Shown one piece after another: positions 1-12,912 of a stretch of 64,000 nt of DNA. The DNA lies in the NCBI GenBank assembly GCA_029204225.1, contig CM055101.1, positions 42,680,927-42,744,926 of the forward strand, read 5' to 3'. The DNA comes from Diphasiastrum complanatum (taxonomy: Eukaryota; Streptophyta; Lycopodiopsida; Lycopodiales; Lycopodiaceae). Made by a program: the position numbers and the translations under genes. How positions within the stretch are numbered: position 1 is the stretch's first letter; every line of letters begins with the position of its first letter. The notes below the pieces were generated by a model. That model had not been told where the DNA came from. It saw nothing but the letters and a program-made list of their open reading frames with translations, and made no database searches.

Positions 1-3000
1 TTCGTGTTCCTTGAAGATATCGAAAGATCCTTTTCTTATAATGACTCATGAGTGAGACATTATAAGAAATGTCTGGTCTTGAATCACATAGGTAAATGAG
101 ACAACCAATAGCTTGACAATACAAAGTAGTATCAAATGGTTCACCATCACCTCGACTACTTAATTTTAGGCCTGTTTCCATAGGTGTAGCTATCGGCTTG
201 CAATTTTTCATCTTGAACCGCTTCAAAATCTACCCAATGTAGCGTTCTTGAGAGATGAAAATTCCAACCCCTTCTTGTACAAATTCAAGACCAAGATAAA
301 AGTGCAATAGGCCTAAATCTGAGGTTTCAAAAATCGTACCAAGATCAAGTATTAAGACATCAATCTGTTGCTCGTTACTTCTCGTAACAATAATATCATC
401 AATATAAAGCAAAATAATGATGATATAATCTGAAGTATGCTTGACATAAAAAGTAGATTCGCTAGGACTATTAGTAAATTCACGATCACAAAAATAGGCA
501 TGTATCTTTTGATACTACATCCTCGAGGCTTGCTTCAGTCCATAAAGTGCCTTCTTGAGAAGACAAACTTTATCTTTTTGGTCTTCAACCAAAAAACCCG
601 CAGGTTGTTGAAGGTACACTTCTTCATTGAGATCACCATTGAGGAATGTTGTCTTTATGTCAAGTTGTCGCAAACGCTAACCAAAATGGGCAGCCAAAGA
701 GGTTACTACCCTCACGGTAGTCATCCGAGCAGTAGGAGAAAAGGTCTCCTCATAATCAATCCCCTTTTGCAACAAGCCTTGCCTTGTACCTTTCAATGAT
801 ACCATCTGTCTTATACTTGATTTTGTATACCCATTTAGAACCAATTGCCTTCTTCCCATGAGGAAGATCAACAAAAACCCAAATCTGGTTTTTCATAAGT
901 GATTCATACTCATCTTGCATCGTATTCTCCCAACATTTTACTCCCTTGGCCTACTCATAAAAATCAGGTTCTTCCGCAACATCTCCATGAGATGTAATAG
1001 CAAAATTTGAAAAAACAGCATAGTCCACTAATTTTGCAAAGACACGTGTCTTTTCATGATAAAACGAACTTACTTTGCTTTTCTCCAAAGCTACCAACAG
1101 CCACCGTGGCACTGTTTTGGGCTGTCCAACAACCATATCTCTTCTTGCACTTTGTTGTCCAAGATTTTTCGAAACTGCTTTTTGTTGTCCAAGATCTTTC
1201 GACACTACTCTTGGCTGTCCAAGATCTTCCAACACTGGTCCTTGCTGTCCAACAGTCCCCGCATGCTGATTTTGAACAACAATGGGCGGTTCTCGATGAA
1301 CATTAGGCTCTAAACTTGATGAGGTGTTGGGCAGTTCAAAACTGGTTGATTGCTGCTCTTTTTTTTCAGAAATAGTAGATGGTACCAAATCTGGAAAAAC
1401 TTCAACATTCACACTATGTGGGCTGGACACCCTTCAATGTATGAGATGGGGCCATATCTAATGAATTCTTTTCATCAAAATGCACATCACGACTAACAAT
1501 AATCTTGTTAGTGCTCAAAATGAACAGTCTATAGCCTTTGCTTTCACTACGATAGCCAATAAAAATGCATTTAACTCCTTTATCCTCAAGCTTTGTACGA
1601 AGTTTATTCGAAATAAAAGCATTAGCCGTACAACCAAAAATGCAAACATGAGAGATTGAAGGTTTCTTCCCATACCAAACTTCATAAGGAGTTAATACTT
1701 TCAATGCTTTAGTAGGACAACGATTGCTTATGTAAGCTGTCGTTATAACCGCTTCAGTTCAAAATTTATGAGGCAGTCTCTTTGCTTTGAGCATGCAACG
1801 AGCCATCTCCATAAGTGTGCGATTCTTTCGCTCGGCAACACCATTTTGTTAAGGCGTATAGGGAGTTGTCATTTGATGTAGAATTCTCTTCTCTCGAATA
1901 AATGCACCAAATGTACTCTTGATGTATTCCCCTCCTCGATCAGTGTGTAGGGTCTTCAAAGAATGCCCAAAATGATTTTCCACCATTGTTAGAAAATCTT
2001 TGAAATGCTGAAAAACTTCTAATTTAGCCTTCATAGGATATATCCATGTAAAACGGAAAAAGTCATCAATAAAAGTCACAAAATAGATGCACTTTCCAAG
2101 GTCCTCATTGGACCACAAATATCACTATGAAGCAACAAGACATATAGAGGGAATTCGTCGCTCATAGGTATCCATAATGAATAAGCAAACATGCATTGTT
2201 CCCAAAACAATAATAAAGAGAGATCTTTTAGGATTCTTGACAAGACACTTATCTTCTTTGAACTCAACAACTAGTCCTTGCTTAACATAGTTGAAACCGA
2301 AGAAAATTTTTCTTGATTCCCGGAACATAAAACACATTCTTAATGTACTTCTCTTCACCATTAGGTAGAATGATGGCTACAATTCCAATTCCATGAACAG
2401 AATAAAATCCATTATCCGTGCTTCTTTGCGAGAAGTCATATGACGAGTAGCACCACTATCAATCACCCATTCAATGGGCTGAAAATCAGCAACTTGCAAA
2501 ACAAAATCTGAATTTCTCATAGATGTAGAAGTACTAGTAGAAGTAATATTAGACACAAACGCATAGTCTTGGTTGAAGAAATCACCACTAGCTTCAAACT
2601 CTTGCTCCAAAGTACAAGTGAAGCACTAGTATCAATTACTTTACTCTCCTCTTTCGCAAGCTTCTTTTTACAATCCTTGATGAAGTGCCAATACTTTTTG
2701 CAATAATGACACTTCCTTTTCTTCTTTTGAGTGTTGACATTTTAACCTCCAATGGGCTTTTGCTCATCCTTGGAAGGAGACTTCTCATTTCCTTTTGACT
2801 TGCCTTTGCCCTTGCCTTTCGTGAAGAAAGCTTGATCTTGTTGAGTGTCATCTGCAAAATTTTGCCTCGTTTGCTCCTCTTGAAGAAGCAGCCCAACAAA
2901 TTCATCAAAGGAGAGTTGATATCCCCTAAGAGAGATACTCAAAGATGAAACAAATGGAAGATAAGAGGAAGATAATGAGTTGAGAGTAATGGAAACAAAT

Positions 3001-3783
3001 TAAACATCCTCAATTATCTCATCAATATTGAGAAGTTTCTCATGAAGATCCTTGATCTTCGTCAAGTGATTGGTCACTTGATCCCCTTCTTGCATCTTCA
3101 ACAAAGAAAGTTGATTTTTGAGATACACCACTCTTGCTGGATTTTTGACTCTATACATAGTATAAAGTGTATCCCATGCACTGCACTTTTAGATGTTTTA
3201 CAAGATCTAATATAAGGTAAGATAGATGTTTTCACAGCAAGAGCAACCATAGAATGTGCTTGTGCATCCCTACTATCCCACTTCCTTTGCTCTTTCGAAG
3301 ATGTAGAAGATGATGATGATCCACGAACGTTGAATATTGGGGGCTCTCCTTCACAACTGCAAACCTGAAAAAAACAACAAGGTAAGAAGGCTCCAAAACT
3401 CCAAATCAGAAGCAGATTTTTGGGCGCCCTCCTCCAAACAAAACTTGCTAAAAACTGGCTGCAAAAAACTCAGATTTGAGATGCTGATTTTTGGACACCA
3501 AAAATTGCTCCTCCAAGATCTCTAATGGGTGCCCTCCTTCAACCTGAAAAGAGACAAAAAAAGTTGATTCAAACTCCACTTGGAAAAATCAGCAAGATGC
3601 CATTAGGGAAAATATGGGCTCAAAATGGGCCCTTTAAAAAGTTTCACTATAGAGAAAGATTAACAAGAGAGAAAAAACTTCCAGCAACATCTATGCTCAT
3701 TTTTTATGATTCCGGAACTGCCTGCTGCCCAATTCATATGGTTAACATGTAGCCTTAATTTTCATAAGCAAATGTGATAATAT

Positions 3784-4614
3784 TGCACATTTTCCCCTTT
3801 AAAAAGCGTTCTGAGGGGTCCCATGCCCTTGAAAAAATGTGCAACTGGCGTTTGGAACCGACGGGTGTAATTGCGCTAGTGTGTGCTCATTCACTTCTCT
3901 TTTGTATTTTCAAGTGATGGTGTGAGAGCTTTTCAAATTCTAATATATGTTCAACGCGCAGATGTGCTATCTTACTGGTGAAACAGGCCATTCACACGTT
4001 GAATCGATATTAGGTTTTTTTTTTTTTTATATAAACAGTCTAACTTCTTAATCGTAGCCCCAATTGAGATGAACATGGTGCCATTAGAAAGAGCTCAACG
4101 AGACCTTTGCAACGACACCGTACATGACCTGGTTCTGAGTTACGTTGAAAAAGTTATATGCAGTCAAAGTTTGCAGAAAATTCCTCATCAAAAAATGTAT
4201 ATATATTTCAAAAAAATAATCCTAATTTCGGTTCAGTGCGCGCCCTTAGGGTTTGAGACCGCTCAAACCCTAAGGGCGCTCGCTGAACCGAAATTAGGAT
4301 TATTTTTTTGAAATATATATACATTTTTTGATGAGGGATTTTCTGCAAACTTTGACTGCATATAACTTTTTCAACGTAACTCAGAACCAGGTCATGTACG
4401 GTGTCGTTGCGAAGCTCTCGTCGAGCTCTTTCTAATGGCACCATGTTCGTCTCAATTGGGGCTACGATTAAGAAGTTAGACTATTTAGAAAGCTCTCGCA
4501 CCATCACCTGGAAATGCAAAAGAGAAGTGAAGCCCGCCAATTCCAAGCGCTAGTTGCACATTTTTTCAAGGGCATGGGACCCCTCGAAGCGCTTTTCAAA
4601 GGGGAAAATATGCA
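3784..4614. repeat. Large fold-back (inverted repeat) element
   Basis: Two arms face each other around 4257-4261. Their outer ends read TGCA, C or T, then ATTTTCCCCTTT; the inner ends read cccttagggtttgag. The right arm is about 350 bases. The left arm carries about 120 extra bases near 3935-4045, including a T run. The same hypothetical peptide appears in both arms on opposite strands, which is a by-product of the symmetry. The outermost TGCA could be part of the arms or a 4-bp target duplication; since it is its own reverse complement, the two cannot be told apart. It is probably a fold-back or MITE-type DNA transposon sitting in the leader of copia A. Confidence 0.8.
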
Positions 4615-4979
4615 GGAGAACTATAGTTTAGAAAAACTAATGCTGGTTAAACTATTCGGGCAAATATTAACATACAGGCAGCACATATTGTCCAATGAAA
4701 TATTTATTTTTGTCCGAGAAAACTTTTTGAAATAATAAAAAATAGCTTGAACACTTTTTCTGTCCGGTGAGCATTGTTACAGTGTTGTACACATGTATAA
4801 GCTTATTGGTCCATTTGGAGGCCTAAAACATTGAAGTCAACAAAAGCATCTTTACAAAGGGCCCATTTTGAATCCAAACTGCCCTTAATGTGAAATTTCA
4901 AAACAAAAAGTAGAGTAGCTCCTCTTCTGGTAGGGCACCAACATACAAGTTTGTTGCAGATTCAGTAGCTCTGATACCA

Positions 4980-5280
4980 TGAAGGAAAACAAGAGTCAAG
5001 GCACCAAAATCTAGCTATCAATCAATCTCCACAAGACACAAAAGAGAAGAGGCTGGGTGCCCTCTATTATCACAAAAACATAAGAAATAGAAAAAAAAAA
5101 TGGAAAAAGGTAAAAACACTGTAAAACATGTAAGAAAAATGAGCCCATATCTATTATCTTTTTGGGTTTTTTTTTGTTTTTGTTTTTTTTTGGGAGGCCT
5201 ACTCTTTGGCTTGCTCAACCACCTTTTCAATTTTCTCTTAAACAATTGTCCTTGTATTTGATAGAGATCGACTTAGTCGT
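4980..5280 (-). repeat. 5' LTR of copia A (outer end not defined)
   Basis: The LTR end is fixed by the adjoining primer-binding site: on the minus strand the LTR ends in ttttccttca and the site follows at once. Its last 100 bases resemble the LTR ends at 26009-26443 and 28155-28594 (gggcgcc or gggcacc, CTT-rich stretch, then ggagattga). I could not find the outer TG end; the microsatellite from 5430 may have replaced it. Confidence 0.55.
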
Positions 5281-5429
5281 GTGGTCCTTAGGTGAGGTGT
5301 CTCGAAAATTGGCCCAAATGTGGGATGCATGCCTCTGAGCTAGTTAGTGAGACACCATTGTTCCACTCGTAGAGCAAAAAATATAGAGTCGAAGATGGCC
5401 CTATAAAAATTGTATAAATGAAAAGTGAT

Positions 5430-5482
5430 CTACACACATATATCTATATATATACACATATATATCTATATATACACATATG

Positions 5483-5552
<70 letters not shown>
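5430..5552. repeat. TA/CA microsatellite
   Basis: Imperfect tatatacacata units grade into an uninterrupted CA run from about 5486 to 5552. Confidence 0.95.
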
Positions 5553-5554
<2 letters not shown>

Positions 5555-6018
5555 AGAAGTTTGAAGATTATATTAAAAGTCTACCAAAGTAGTCCATCCC
5601 TTGTCCAATGGAATTTGAAAAAAATGATATTCTACCACAATATAGCCTAGAGTCTAGGACATATGTCTCTTTTACAAAATAATATGTTGGATCAACTATT
5701 ATGTGTTGAGGTGTAGAGACGCAGACCTCTAGGGTATGATGTTTTGTGAGGAACACCTCTTCTTGCCATTTGGATTGTGGCTGCAAGTTGGCTATGGTAT
5801 TTTTCAAGTGGCAAGATTGCAACTATGAGGCTAGGTATGACAGTTTATATCTCCCTAAGCTTGCATGATTGAGATAAGTAAAGAGGGAGTGGGTTTCACC
5901 ACCAGAGAGAGGTGTTATTTGAAAAGTTTACAATGCACCTCAACGGTGTTGGACAAAATAGATTTGAAATGATTTTCCTTAGTGAATGTATCATGCCTAT
6001 CAAATTTGAATCAAATAT
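5553..6018. other. No gene recognised
   Basis: A short open frame exists on the minus strand (5568-5822) without recognisable domain or codon support. Probably decayed element sequence. Confidence 0.4.
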
Positions 6019-6700
6019 TCAAAGAAAGTGATACTTCCTTTTTGCCTTGTTGAAGCCCTTTGAGATCAATCTCTTGATATCTTCAATTTGACCATCAAAG
6101 TCATTGAACAAACTTTGTTTTCCAGATCCATTACTTGTTGTAAAATCATGAATACATCCATCCACTTGCATAGCTCCATCTACACAAGAAGATTCATCAA
6201 AATATGTGAGAAATGCAAAATGAGTCACTTTCACTTGCTTATCCTTCTCATCATATGTGAGCCTTGAAGGCATTTGTCTTTCCCTTGATGTTCTCCTTGG
6301 CTTTTGATTTGATGATGGTCCTTTATCATTACCATTCAAAGTAGGATCTTTTACATCAACATCAAGAATGTTAGATCCATCCACATCACCATCAATAATG
6401 CTTGAAGTTAGTTTTGGAATGTTCCCCTTATAAAAAATGACATCTCTACAACAATCACCTTGTTAGTAGAAGGAATGTAAACCTTGTGGGCTTTACTCAC
6501 CTCACTAAATCCAACAAATATACATTTCTTTGAAGATGGATCCACCTTGGTCCTATCATCAAGAGTTATGTTGACATAGCATGTGCATCCAAAAGTTCTA
6601 AGAAAGTTGACACTCGGCCTCCTCTTGAATAACATTTCAAAAGGTGCTCTTCTATCCAAAATGTGGGATGTGAGGAATGTAAATTTATCAATTCTGATAC
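6019..6700 (-). mobile_element. Copia family B fragment: integrase C-terminus and linker
   Basis: Minus-strand fragment with the integrase tail (APFEMLFKRRPSVNFLRTFG, CIFVGFSEVSKA) followed by the Ser/Arg-rich linker (PSRLTYDEKDKQV). It is very similar to the linker of the copia B copies at 51742-52540 and 14710-15183. No gag or reverse transcriptase is attached. Old and broken. Confidence 0.8.
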
Positions 6701-7180
6701 CACATCTGTTGATGTTTTGGATTGATGTCAACTTATGAAACTTAATAACAGGATTGTGGATTACTTAGAGAATGGAGTTTACGAGCTGTTCTTTTGTGCT
6801 GAATCAAATTATCAGTGTAGGAGTCTTAGACTACCGTGAAGGAGAGATTGCAAGAAACGATTAGGCGTCTGTGACAGCCATGCAATCTTCCTAATACTGA
6901 TAATCTGATATGAAGAGAATGTTAAATTTAATTTAGGCGTCAGAGACAGCCATACATTTCTCTGATAATGATATTTGTGTAAGAGGAGTGAGAGTTATTA
7001 TCATTCAACAAGAATGTGATGGTGTAAAACAATAGCGAATCTGTATAATAATGTTGTAAACACAGATCACAATACAATTGCGCTGATAAGCACGTGATCC
7101 TACTTACAAATTCAAAACAATTGCTAATGTTTTGAATATCTCTATCTCTCTCTATAATCACTAACTATGAGGAGTCAGCT
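6691..7180 (-). repeat. Probable LTR with primer-binding-like site
   Basis: At 6691-6702 the minus strand reads tggtatcagaat, close to the Met-tRNA primer site, and just beyond it lies an LTR-like end (catcaaca). The 470 bases to the right have no coding signal and contain two similar stretches (aggcgtc, gtgacagccat and gagacagccat). The outer end of the LTR is not visible. Confidence 0.4.
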
Positions 7181-7184
7181 ACTG

Positions 7185-7833
7185 GATCCTAGACACACGA
7201 GTAATGATCACAGAACAGATATCATTCTAGCAATCAAGACAGCAGAAGACAAGGAGATGCAGAGATAGAGCAACTATATTATCAGTTTGATTTTTAGAGC
7301 GAGATGATCAGTGTCTCGCTCGTTGGCGGCCTGACGCTCTGCTCTTTCGTTGTGTTTAGCTCGTTGGCAGACTTTCATGCATAGCTATTTTGTTTCTATC
7401 CTCTTTTTTTTCTCCTCTACTCTTGCACATTCTCTGTGTATTCTTTTGATCCAAAAAAGGTTTATATCTCCAATGTGTGGAGTTTACAAGATAGCTAAAC
7501 AGAGAATTACAAGAGTAGTTAACGCTAATCAACTAATCAATTACTCTCCGTTATTGCTGATTGTTTCAGCTGGGCGTGAAGTTTAAGACTCCACGCCTGT
7601 TGAGCTGCCAGTTGGAAGCACAAAATATTTTCTTTCATTTCTTTTTGTTTCGTGTCGTGTCGTGTCTTTTTGGTCCTGGAGGCATGTTTGACTTTTGCGA
7701 ATCATTCAACCTTCAAGTTTCGCTTCGCTTCGTGTCTCAGAATTTTTGAGGTATGTTGACTTTCGCGAATTGTTCGCCATTCGACCTTCGCTTCACGTCG
7801 CGACAAAGTTGCAAGAGTTCACCATTTCTGACA
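7185..7833 (-). repeat. 3' LTR of copia D (one end missing)
   Basis: Matches the LTR at 12913-13627 from gatcctagac to tttctgaca. The last 70 or so bases of the LTR, those next to the primer-binding site in the 5' copy, are absent here, and unrelated LTR-like sequence (6691-7180) abuts instead. Confidence 0.8.
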
Positions 7834-10800
7834 CACACTCCCTCTTGAACTTTGCAGTTTTGCACGTTAAATCCAATCGTCTTTCTTTGCTTTGTAAATA
7901 GTGGCTTGTCGAGCGGCTTCATGAGCAAATCTGCAATTATGTCTTCAGACTTTATGTACTAGACCTGGAGCTCTCCTTTCGAGATCAAATCTTGAATGTG
8001 ATGGTACTTCAGAAGTATGTGTTTTGTCTTTGAATGGAAGATAGGATCCTGGGACAGATAAATGGCACTATGAAAATCCATCATCATGCATGGTCCTTCT
8101 TGTGGTATCCCAATTGCCTCTAGCATCATCTGCAAACACACTACCTTGTTCGCCACCTTTGAAGTTGCAACATATTCAGCTTCGCAAGAAGATTGAGCTA
8201 CCAAGGTTTGCTTTTTGCATATCCAGCTCATTGCTGCTCCGCATGTTATTGAACATCCTCCAGCTACAGACTTGCTGTCATCTTTGCAGCTCGCCCAACT
8301 TGCATCGCTGTAGTGGTGCAGCTCGAATCCTTTTTTTTTATTTTCTGCTCCGTAGGTTAATCCCATATTTTGGGTACCCTTTAGATATTGTAGGATTCGT
8401 TTCACCATTGTCAATGTGCCATGCTAGGATTGGAAGAGAATTGGCTTAAGGCGTAAACAGAGGGCCTTGTACAAATTGTAAAGTACATCAAACTACCGAT
8501 TAGATTTTGGTAGGGTATATCTGCCATCTTCTGTTTTTCTTCTTCTGTTCTTGGACAATCCTGCTTCTTAGCTTGGTTCCAGCTATCATTGGTGTGGCCT
8601 TTTCTTTGCAGTCCATCATGTGATACTGCTTGAGCACTTTTCTGGCATATTCAGACTGACTCAAGTGCATTTCATCTTTTATTCGATCTCTTCTGATCTC
8701 CAGCCCGAGGCATTTTGTTGCTTCTCCTATATCTTTGATTTCATAATTTTCAGAAATCTAACTCTTCGTGTCTTTGATCAGCATCAAGGAATTTTCTATC
8801 ATAAGGGAATCATCCATGAAAATAGTCAGTATCACAAAATCTTTTCCTACTCTTTTTATATAGACATTACAGTCTGGTTGTGTAGGATTGAAGTCTAGAG
8901 ACTTCAAAAGATTGTCGACCTTTTTGTACCAAGCTCGTGATGCCTGCTTTAGACTATATATGCATTTCTACAACCGACAGACATATTGTCAATTGTTGGG
9001 GTCTTCAAATCCTTCAGACTGCTTCATGAAGATTTCTTCCTCTAGATCTCCATGGAGAAAGGCTGTTTTCACATCAATGTAGTGAATTTCCAGATTGTGT
9101 TGTGTAGTGTATGCAAGGAGTAGTTGTATGCTTGTCATCTTGACCATCGGCAAATATGTGTCGAAATAATCAACACCATACATTTTGTGTGTAGCCCTTC
9201 GTGACAAGCCTTGCTTTGCAATGGCTAACAGTGCCATTTGATTTCATTTTCTTCTTGTACACCCACTTGCAGTCGACGATTTTTTTGTTTTTTGGCAGTG
9301 GCTCTAGCGTCCATGCCTCATTTCGCCTCATCGACTCGATCTCTTCTGACATTGCTTGCTTCCAAAATTCTCCCTCTTGACTCTGGAAAGCTTCTTGATA
9401 TGTTGTTGGGCTGCAGTACTCGAATTGCGTGTCTTCGCTCCACTGAAGATTGTTAGTGTAACGGTCTGGAGGTCTTCTTTGTCTTGTTGACCTTCTAGGT
9501 TCGTCGCTGCTCAAATGTTTCTTATTCATGGGATTGATCTTCTGCTTTTTGCTACTCTGGAGTCGGTGGCTCAACAATCTGATTTGATTCTGTCCTCGAT
9601 CTCCCTCTTGAATTGGCAACAGTGTGAAGACCTCATGGCCTTTTTCATCTTTTAGTCCAGGGAATGTGGACTCATCAAACTTCACATCTCTACTCGAAAC
9701 AACCTTTTTTGTGGTTGGGTTGTAGAGTTTGTACACTTGTGATTCGTTCGAGTACCTGACCATGATCGTTTGTTCTGATTTATCATCGAGCTTGCTTCTC
9801 TTTTCTTTTGGAATGTGCTTGTATGTTGCACATCCAAACACACATATGTATGATAGATCAGGCTTTCTACCTGTCCACATCTTGTAAGGTGTCTTATTTT
9901 CCAATGCTATCGTTGTTGATCTGTTCTGCAGGCTGCAGCTATTGTCTCAGCCCAGAATTGACTTGGCAATGCATTTGACTCCTTCGACTAGCGTCATGTT
10001 TCTTCTTTCCGCGACACCATTATATTTTGGTGTGTACGCAAGAGTGGACTAATGCTCAATCCCTTGTTCTTGGCAGAATTTTGAAAATTATTTGCTCTTG
10101 TACTCACCTCCATTGTCAGATCTGATGATCTAAATCTTTTTTGAGATGTGTCGCTCTGCAAATGCCACAAACTTCTTGAAGGAATCAAACAATTCATATT
10201 TTTTCTTTAGGTAGTAGACAGTAGTCATCCGGCTGTAATCATCTATGAATGTCAGGAAATACCTCGATCTTGAGAGCGAATCCATTTTCATCGGTCCACA
10301 AACATCTGAGTGGACAAGCCCAAGAACTTCTTTGGCTCTTCTTCCCCTATGTGTGAATGGATTTCGATGTTGTTTGCCTTTCTGATAGGCTTCGCAGAAC
10401 TCAATATTGGATCTTGATATCTTTAGACCTGTGACTATGTCTTTCTTACACATATCATACAGGCCCTCATGTTCAAATGATACATTCTCTTGTGTTAGAG
10501 CTGATCTTCATTTTTTGATGCATTTAATATGCTATCAAAATTGCTGATTATCTTGGCTTGGCAGAGGTTTCCTTCTCTGCATCCAACTATCAACAATTTG
10601 TTTGTAGTTTTCTCGATCATGCGACATGTATTGCCATCGAACAAAACTCGAATTTCAAGATCTACCATCTTGGAAACTGATAGCAGATATTTTCTCAGTG
10701 AAGGCACGTAGAGTGCTCCTGGCAGCTCTGCTTGACCTGAAAGTGTTCACAGCTGTAGAGTCCTGATGCCTTTGACATCGTGTCTGCTCTCATCACCTAG

Positions 10801-12912
10801 AATCATTGCTCTATAATTTTTTATTTCTTTGAAGTTGATCAAGATTTTCTTGTTGCAGGTGATGTGTGATGTTTCTCCTAAATCAATGACTACATCGTAG
10901 TCTTGTTCAGTGTACCTCGTTGAAGCTTCATCAAGTATTGTGAAGGCTTCATCACCTCTATCTGCATCTTTGGATGACTCTGCAAAATTTGTTTTCTCAG
11001 TCTTGTTCTTTCTTTTTGGGTTGAATCTGCAATCGTATGCAGAGTGCCCCTTTTTCTTACAGTGCATGCAAGGTATTGTTGGATTGGACCAGCATTTGTT
11101 GGCTGTATGGCCTGGTTTGTGACAGTGGTCACAGGACGAAGATTGTTGATTCGAGGACTTCGTCTTGTCGAATCTGGATTTGTTCTTGTTTTTCTTTCTT
11201 CCTTTCCTGAAGAGGGTTTTCTCTTGATCACTGCTTCCTTCTCCTTCGTCCCTCATCAGTCTCTCATCAGCGACAAGATTGATTGCTTCATCGAATGTCA
11301 TATCTAGTAGACTCAGTATGAGCATTCTCAACGACTGATAGGACGTAGGTAGAGACTTCATGAAGTGTTGAGAATGATGACTGATGTATTCATCGGATTC
11401 GCGAAACTTTCGCGAAGGCGAATCAAGCACAACTCTCTTTATCTCGAATGGAGTTCAGAGGCGATCACTGGACACTGCCAGCTGAATCACTCCTACAATC
11501 CTCTAGAGTGTACTCAGTCACTACTGATCTACGTTCATAAAATTAATACAGCATTCAACATGGTTTCAACCAAAGTGCGAAATTCAAAATGAACAAGAAG
11601 AAACTCAGACATGCGATTAACAACAGAAACATTTTGCATTCGAGATCAGACACAACATGAATTGATATGTGCGCGAAGGCTACAATATCATCTATTGATT
11701 TTTTTTCTCTGATTCTTTGAGCACTATGTGCATATCCATGCAATGCATTGGCGTGAGAGAAACACGGTTCTCTCATGAGTAATCGTCTCGCTTTACTAGC
11801 GGATAGTTGGATCTTCTGATTCTAGACAGAATTGTCTTCGCACGCAGGCGGACAAGTATTCTATATTTTTTGTCTTGATTGCTTACTAGCATCAGACTAT
11901 TACGTTACATTGTATGTGTATTTTGTTGATCTATATGTCAAGTATCATCTAGTAAGTATGGTCACTTTATGTAAATCTAAGATTAGAGTGATTAAGCAAC
12001 TAGTCAGGGAGTTACAAGAGTGGCAGATTAGCCACGACCTAGGAAGTATCTGTTGACATCATGCCATCAGATCAGATCCCTGTACTTCTGGGTACTTGTG
12101 TGATCTTAGCTAGTACTCTTTGGAGCATGAGGGCAAAACGGGTTTCGTTTTGTTCGTATGCCTTTCTCTCATACTGGACCGCAAATGAATCTCGTTCATG
12201 GATCTTTCGTGTTCGTGAATCGTTCGTCTTCGTCTCCTTTGACTTTTGTGTTCGCGAACCATTCGTCTTCGTTTCCTTTGACTTTCGTGTTCGCGAAACT
12301 TTTTGTGCTTCGCGTCTCCAGGTCTTCGACTTCGCGAATGTCTTCCTCGGGTTGAGGGCTGAAAGCTAGCAAGGCTTTGTAGTTGGAAACATTTTGTTTC
12401 TTCATGAAGTACACCAGTTGTTGTGGTGTTGGGACCTGGTGCTTCTGTCTTGATACAGCGAGTTGAGCGAAGATCGTTCTGAGCTTCTCAACGTGCTGGT
12501 CTAACTGGTTGCCATCCCATCATATGGATTGTAGCTGATTGTGATGATGCATCACTGAAGCTGCAGTCCTCACTTCATACTTTCGTTTTAATTTTTTCCA
12601 CGCTGCATGGCTGCTTTCGCAGTCTTCAATTTGCATGAGTAGATGTTCGTTGATGGATGAAACGATTGCACGCTCATCCTTTTTTATCCATTCAGCTCTC
12701 CTCGGGTCTCCCCCTAGAGGCTACACCTCTGAGAGTTCGGTCACCGATCAGATGCCTTCACCCTTCAGAAGTGTTTTGATTTGAATCTCCATATCCTATA
12801 GTTTGCACCATCAAGACTGATTGCTACTCTTGTCTGGATCGTTGTAGCCATATTGTGTTGTCTAAAAAATCACTGCTTAGATATCAGTAGTGATAGCCTT
12901 GCTCTGATACCA

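Larger units (their letters stand above)
1..5280 (-). mobile_element. Ty1/copia element A, partial (runs off left edge)
   Basis: Fossil copia element read on the minus strand. Parts from 5' to 3': 5' LTR beginning at 4980, primer-binding site 4967-4979 (tggtatcagagct, complementary to initiator Met-tRNA), a long leader to about 3340, gag about 2742-3330, a zinc knuckle about 2640-2740, protease near 2450 (VIDSGATRHMT), integrase about 1414-2360, a Gln/Gly-rich linker 951-1430, and reverse transcriptase pieces 230-874 (YIDDIIV). The rest lies beyond position 1. It is clearly decayed, with several breaks. The leader also contains a fold-back repeat. It is related to the short element at 26009-28594, which shares LTR-end and linker features. 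Confidence 0.85.

Noticed and set aside
4069-4444. Two nearly identical 78-80 codon frames on opposite strands
   Set aside because: They are the two arms of the fold-back repeat read outward; no protein family or start context supports them.
12061-12369. Plus-strand frames over copia D gag
   Set aside because: They are shadows of the gag linker repeat on the minus strand.
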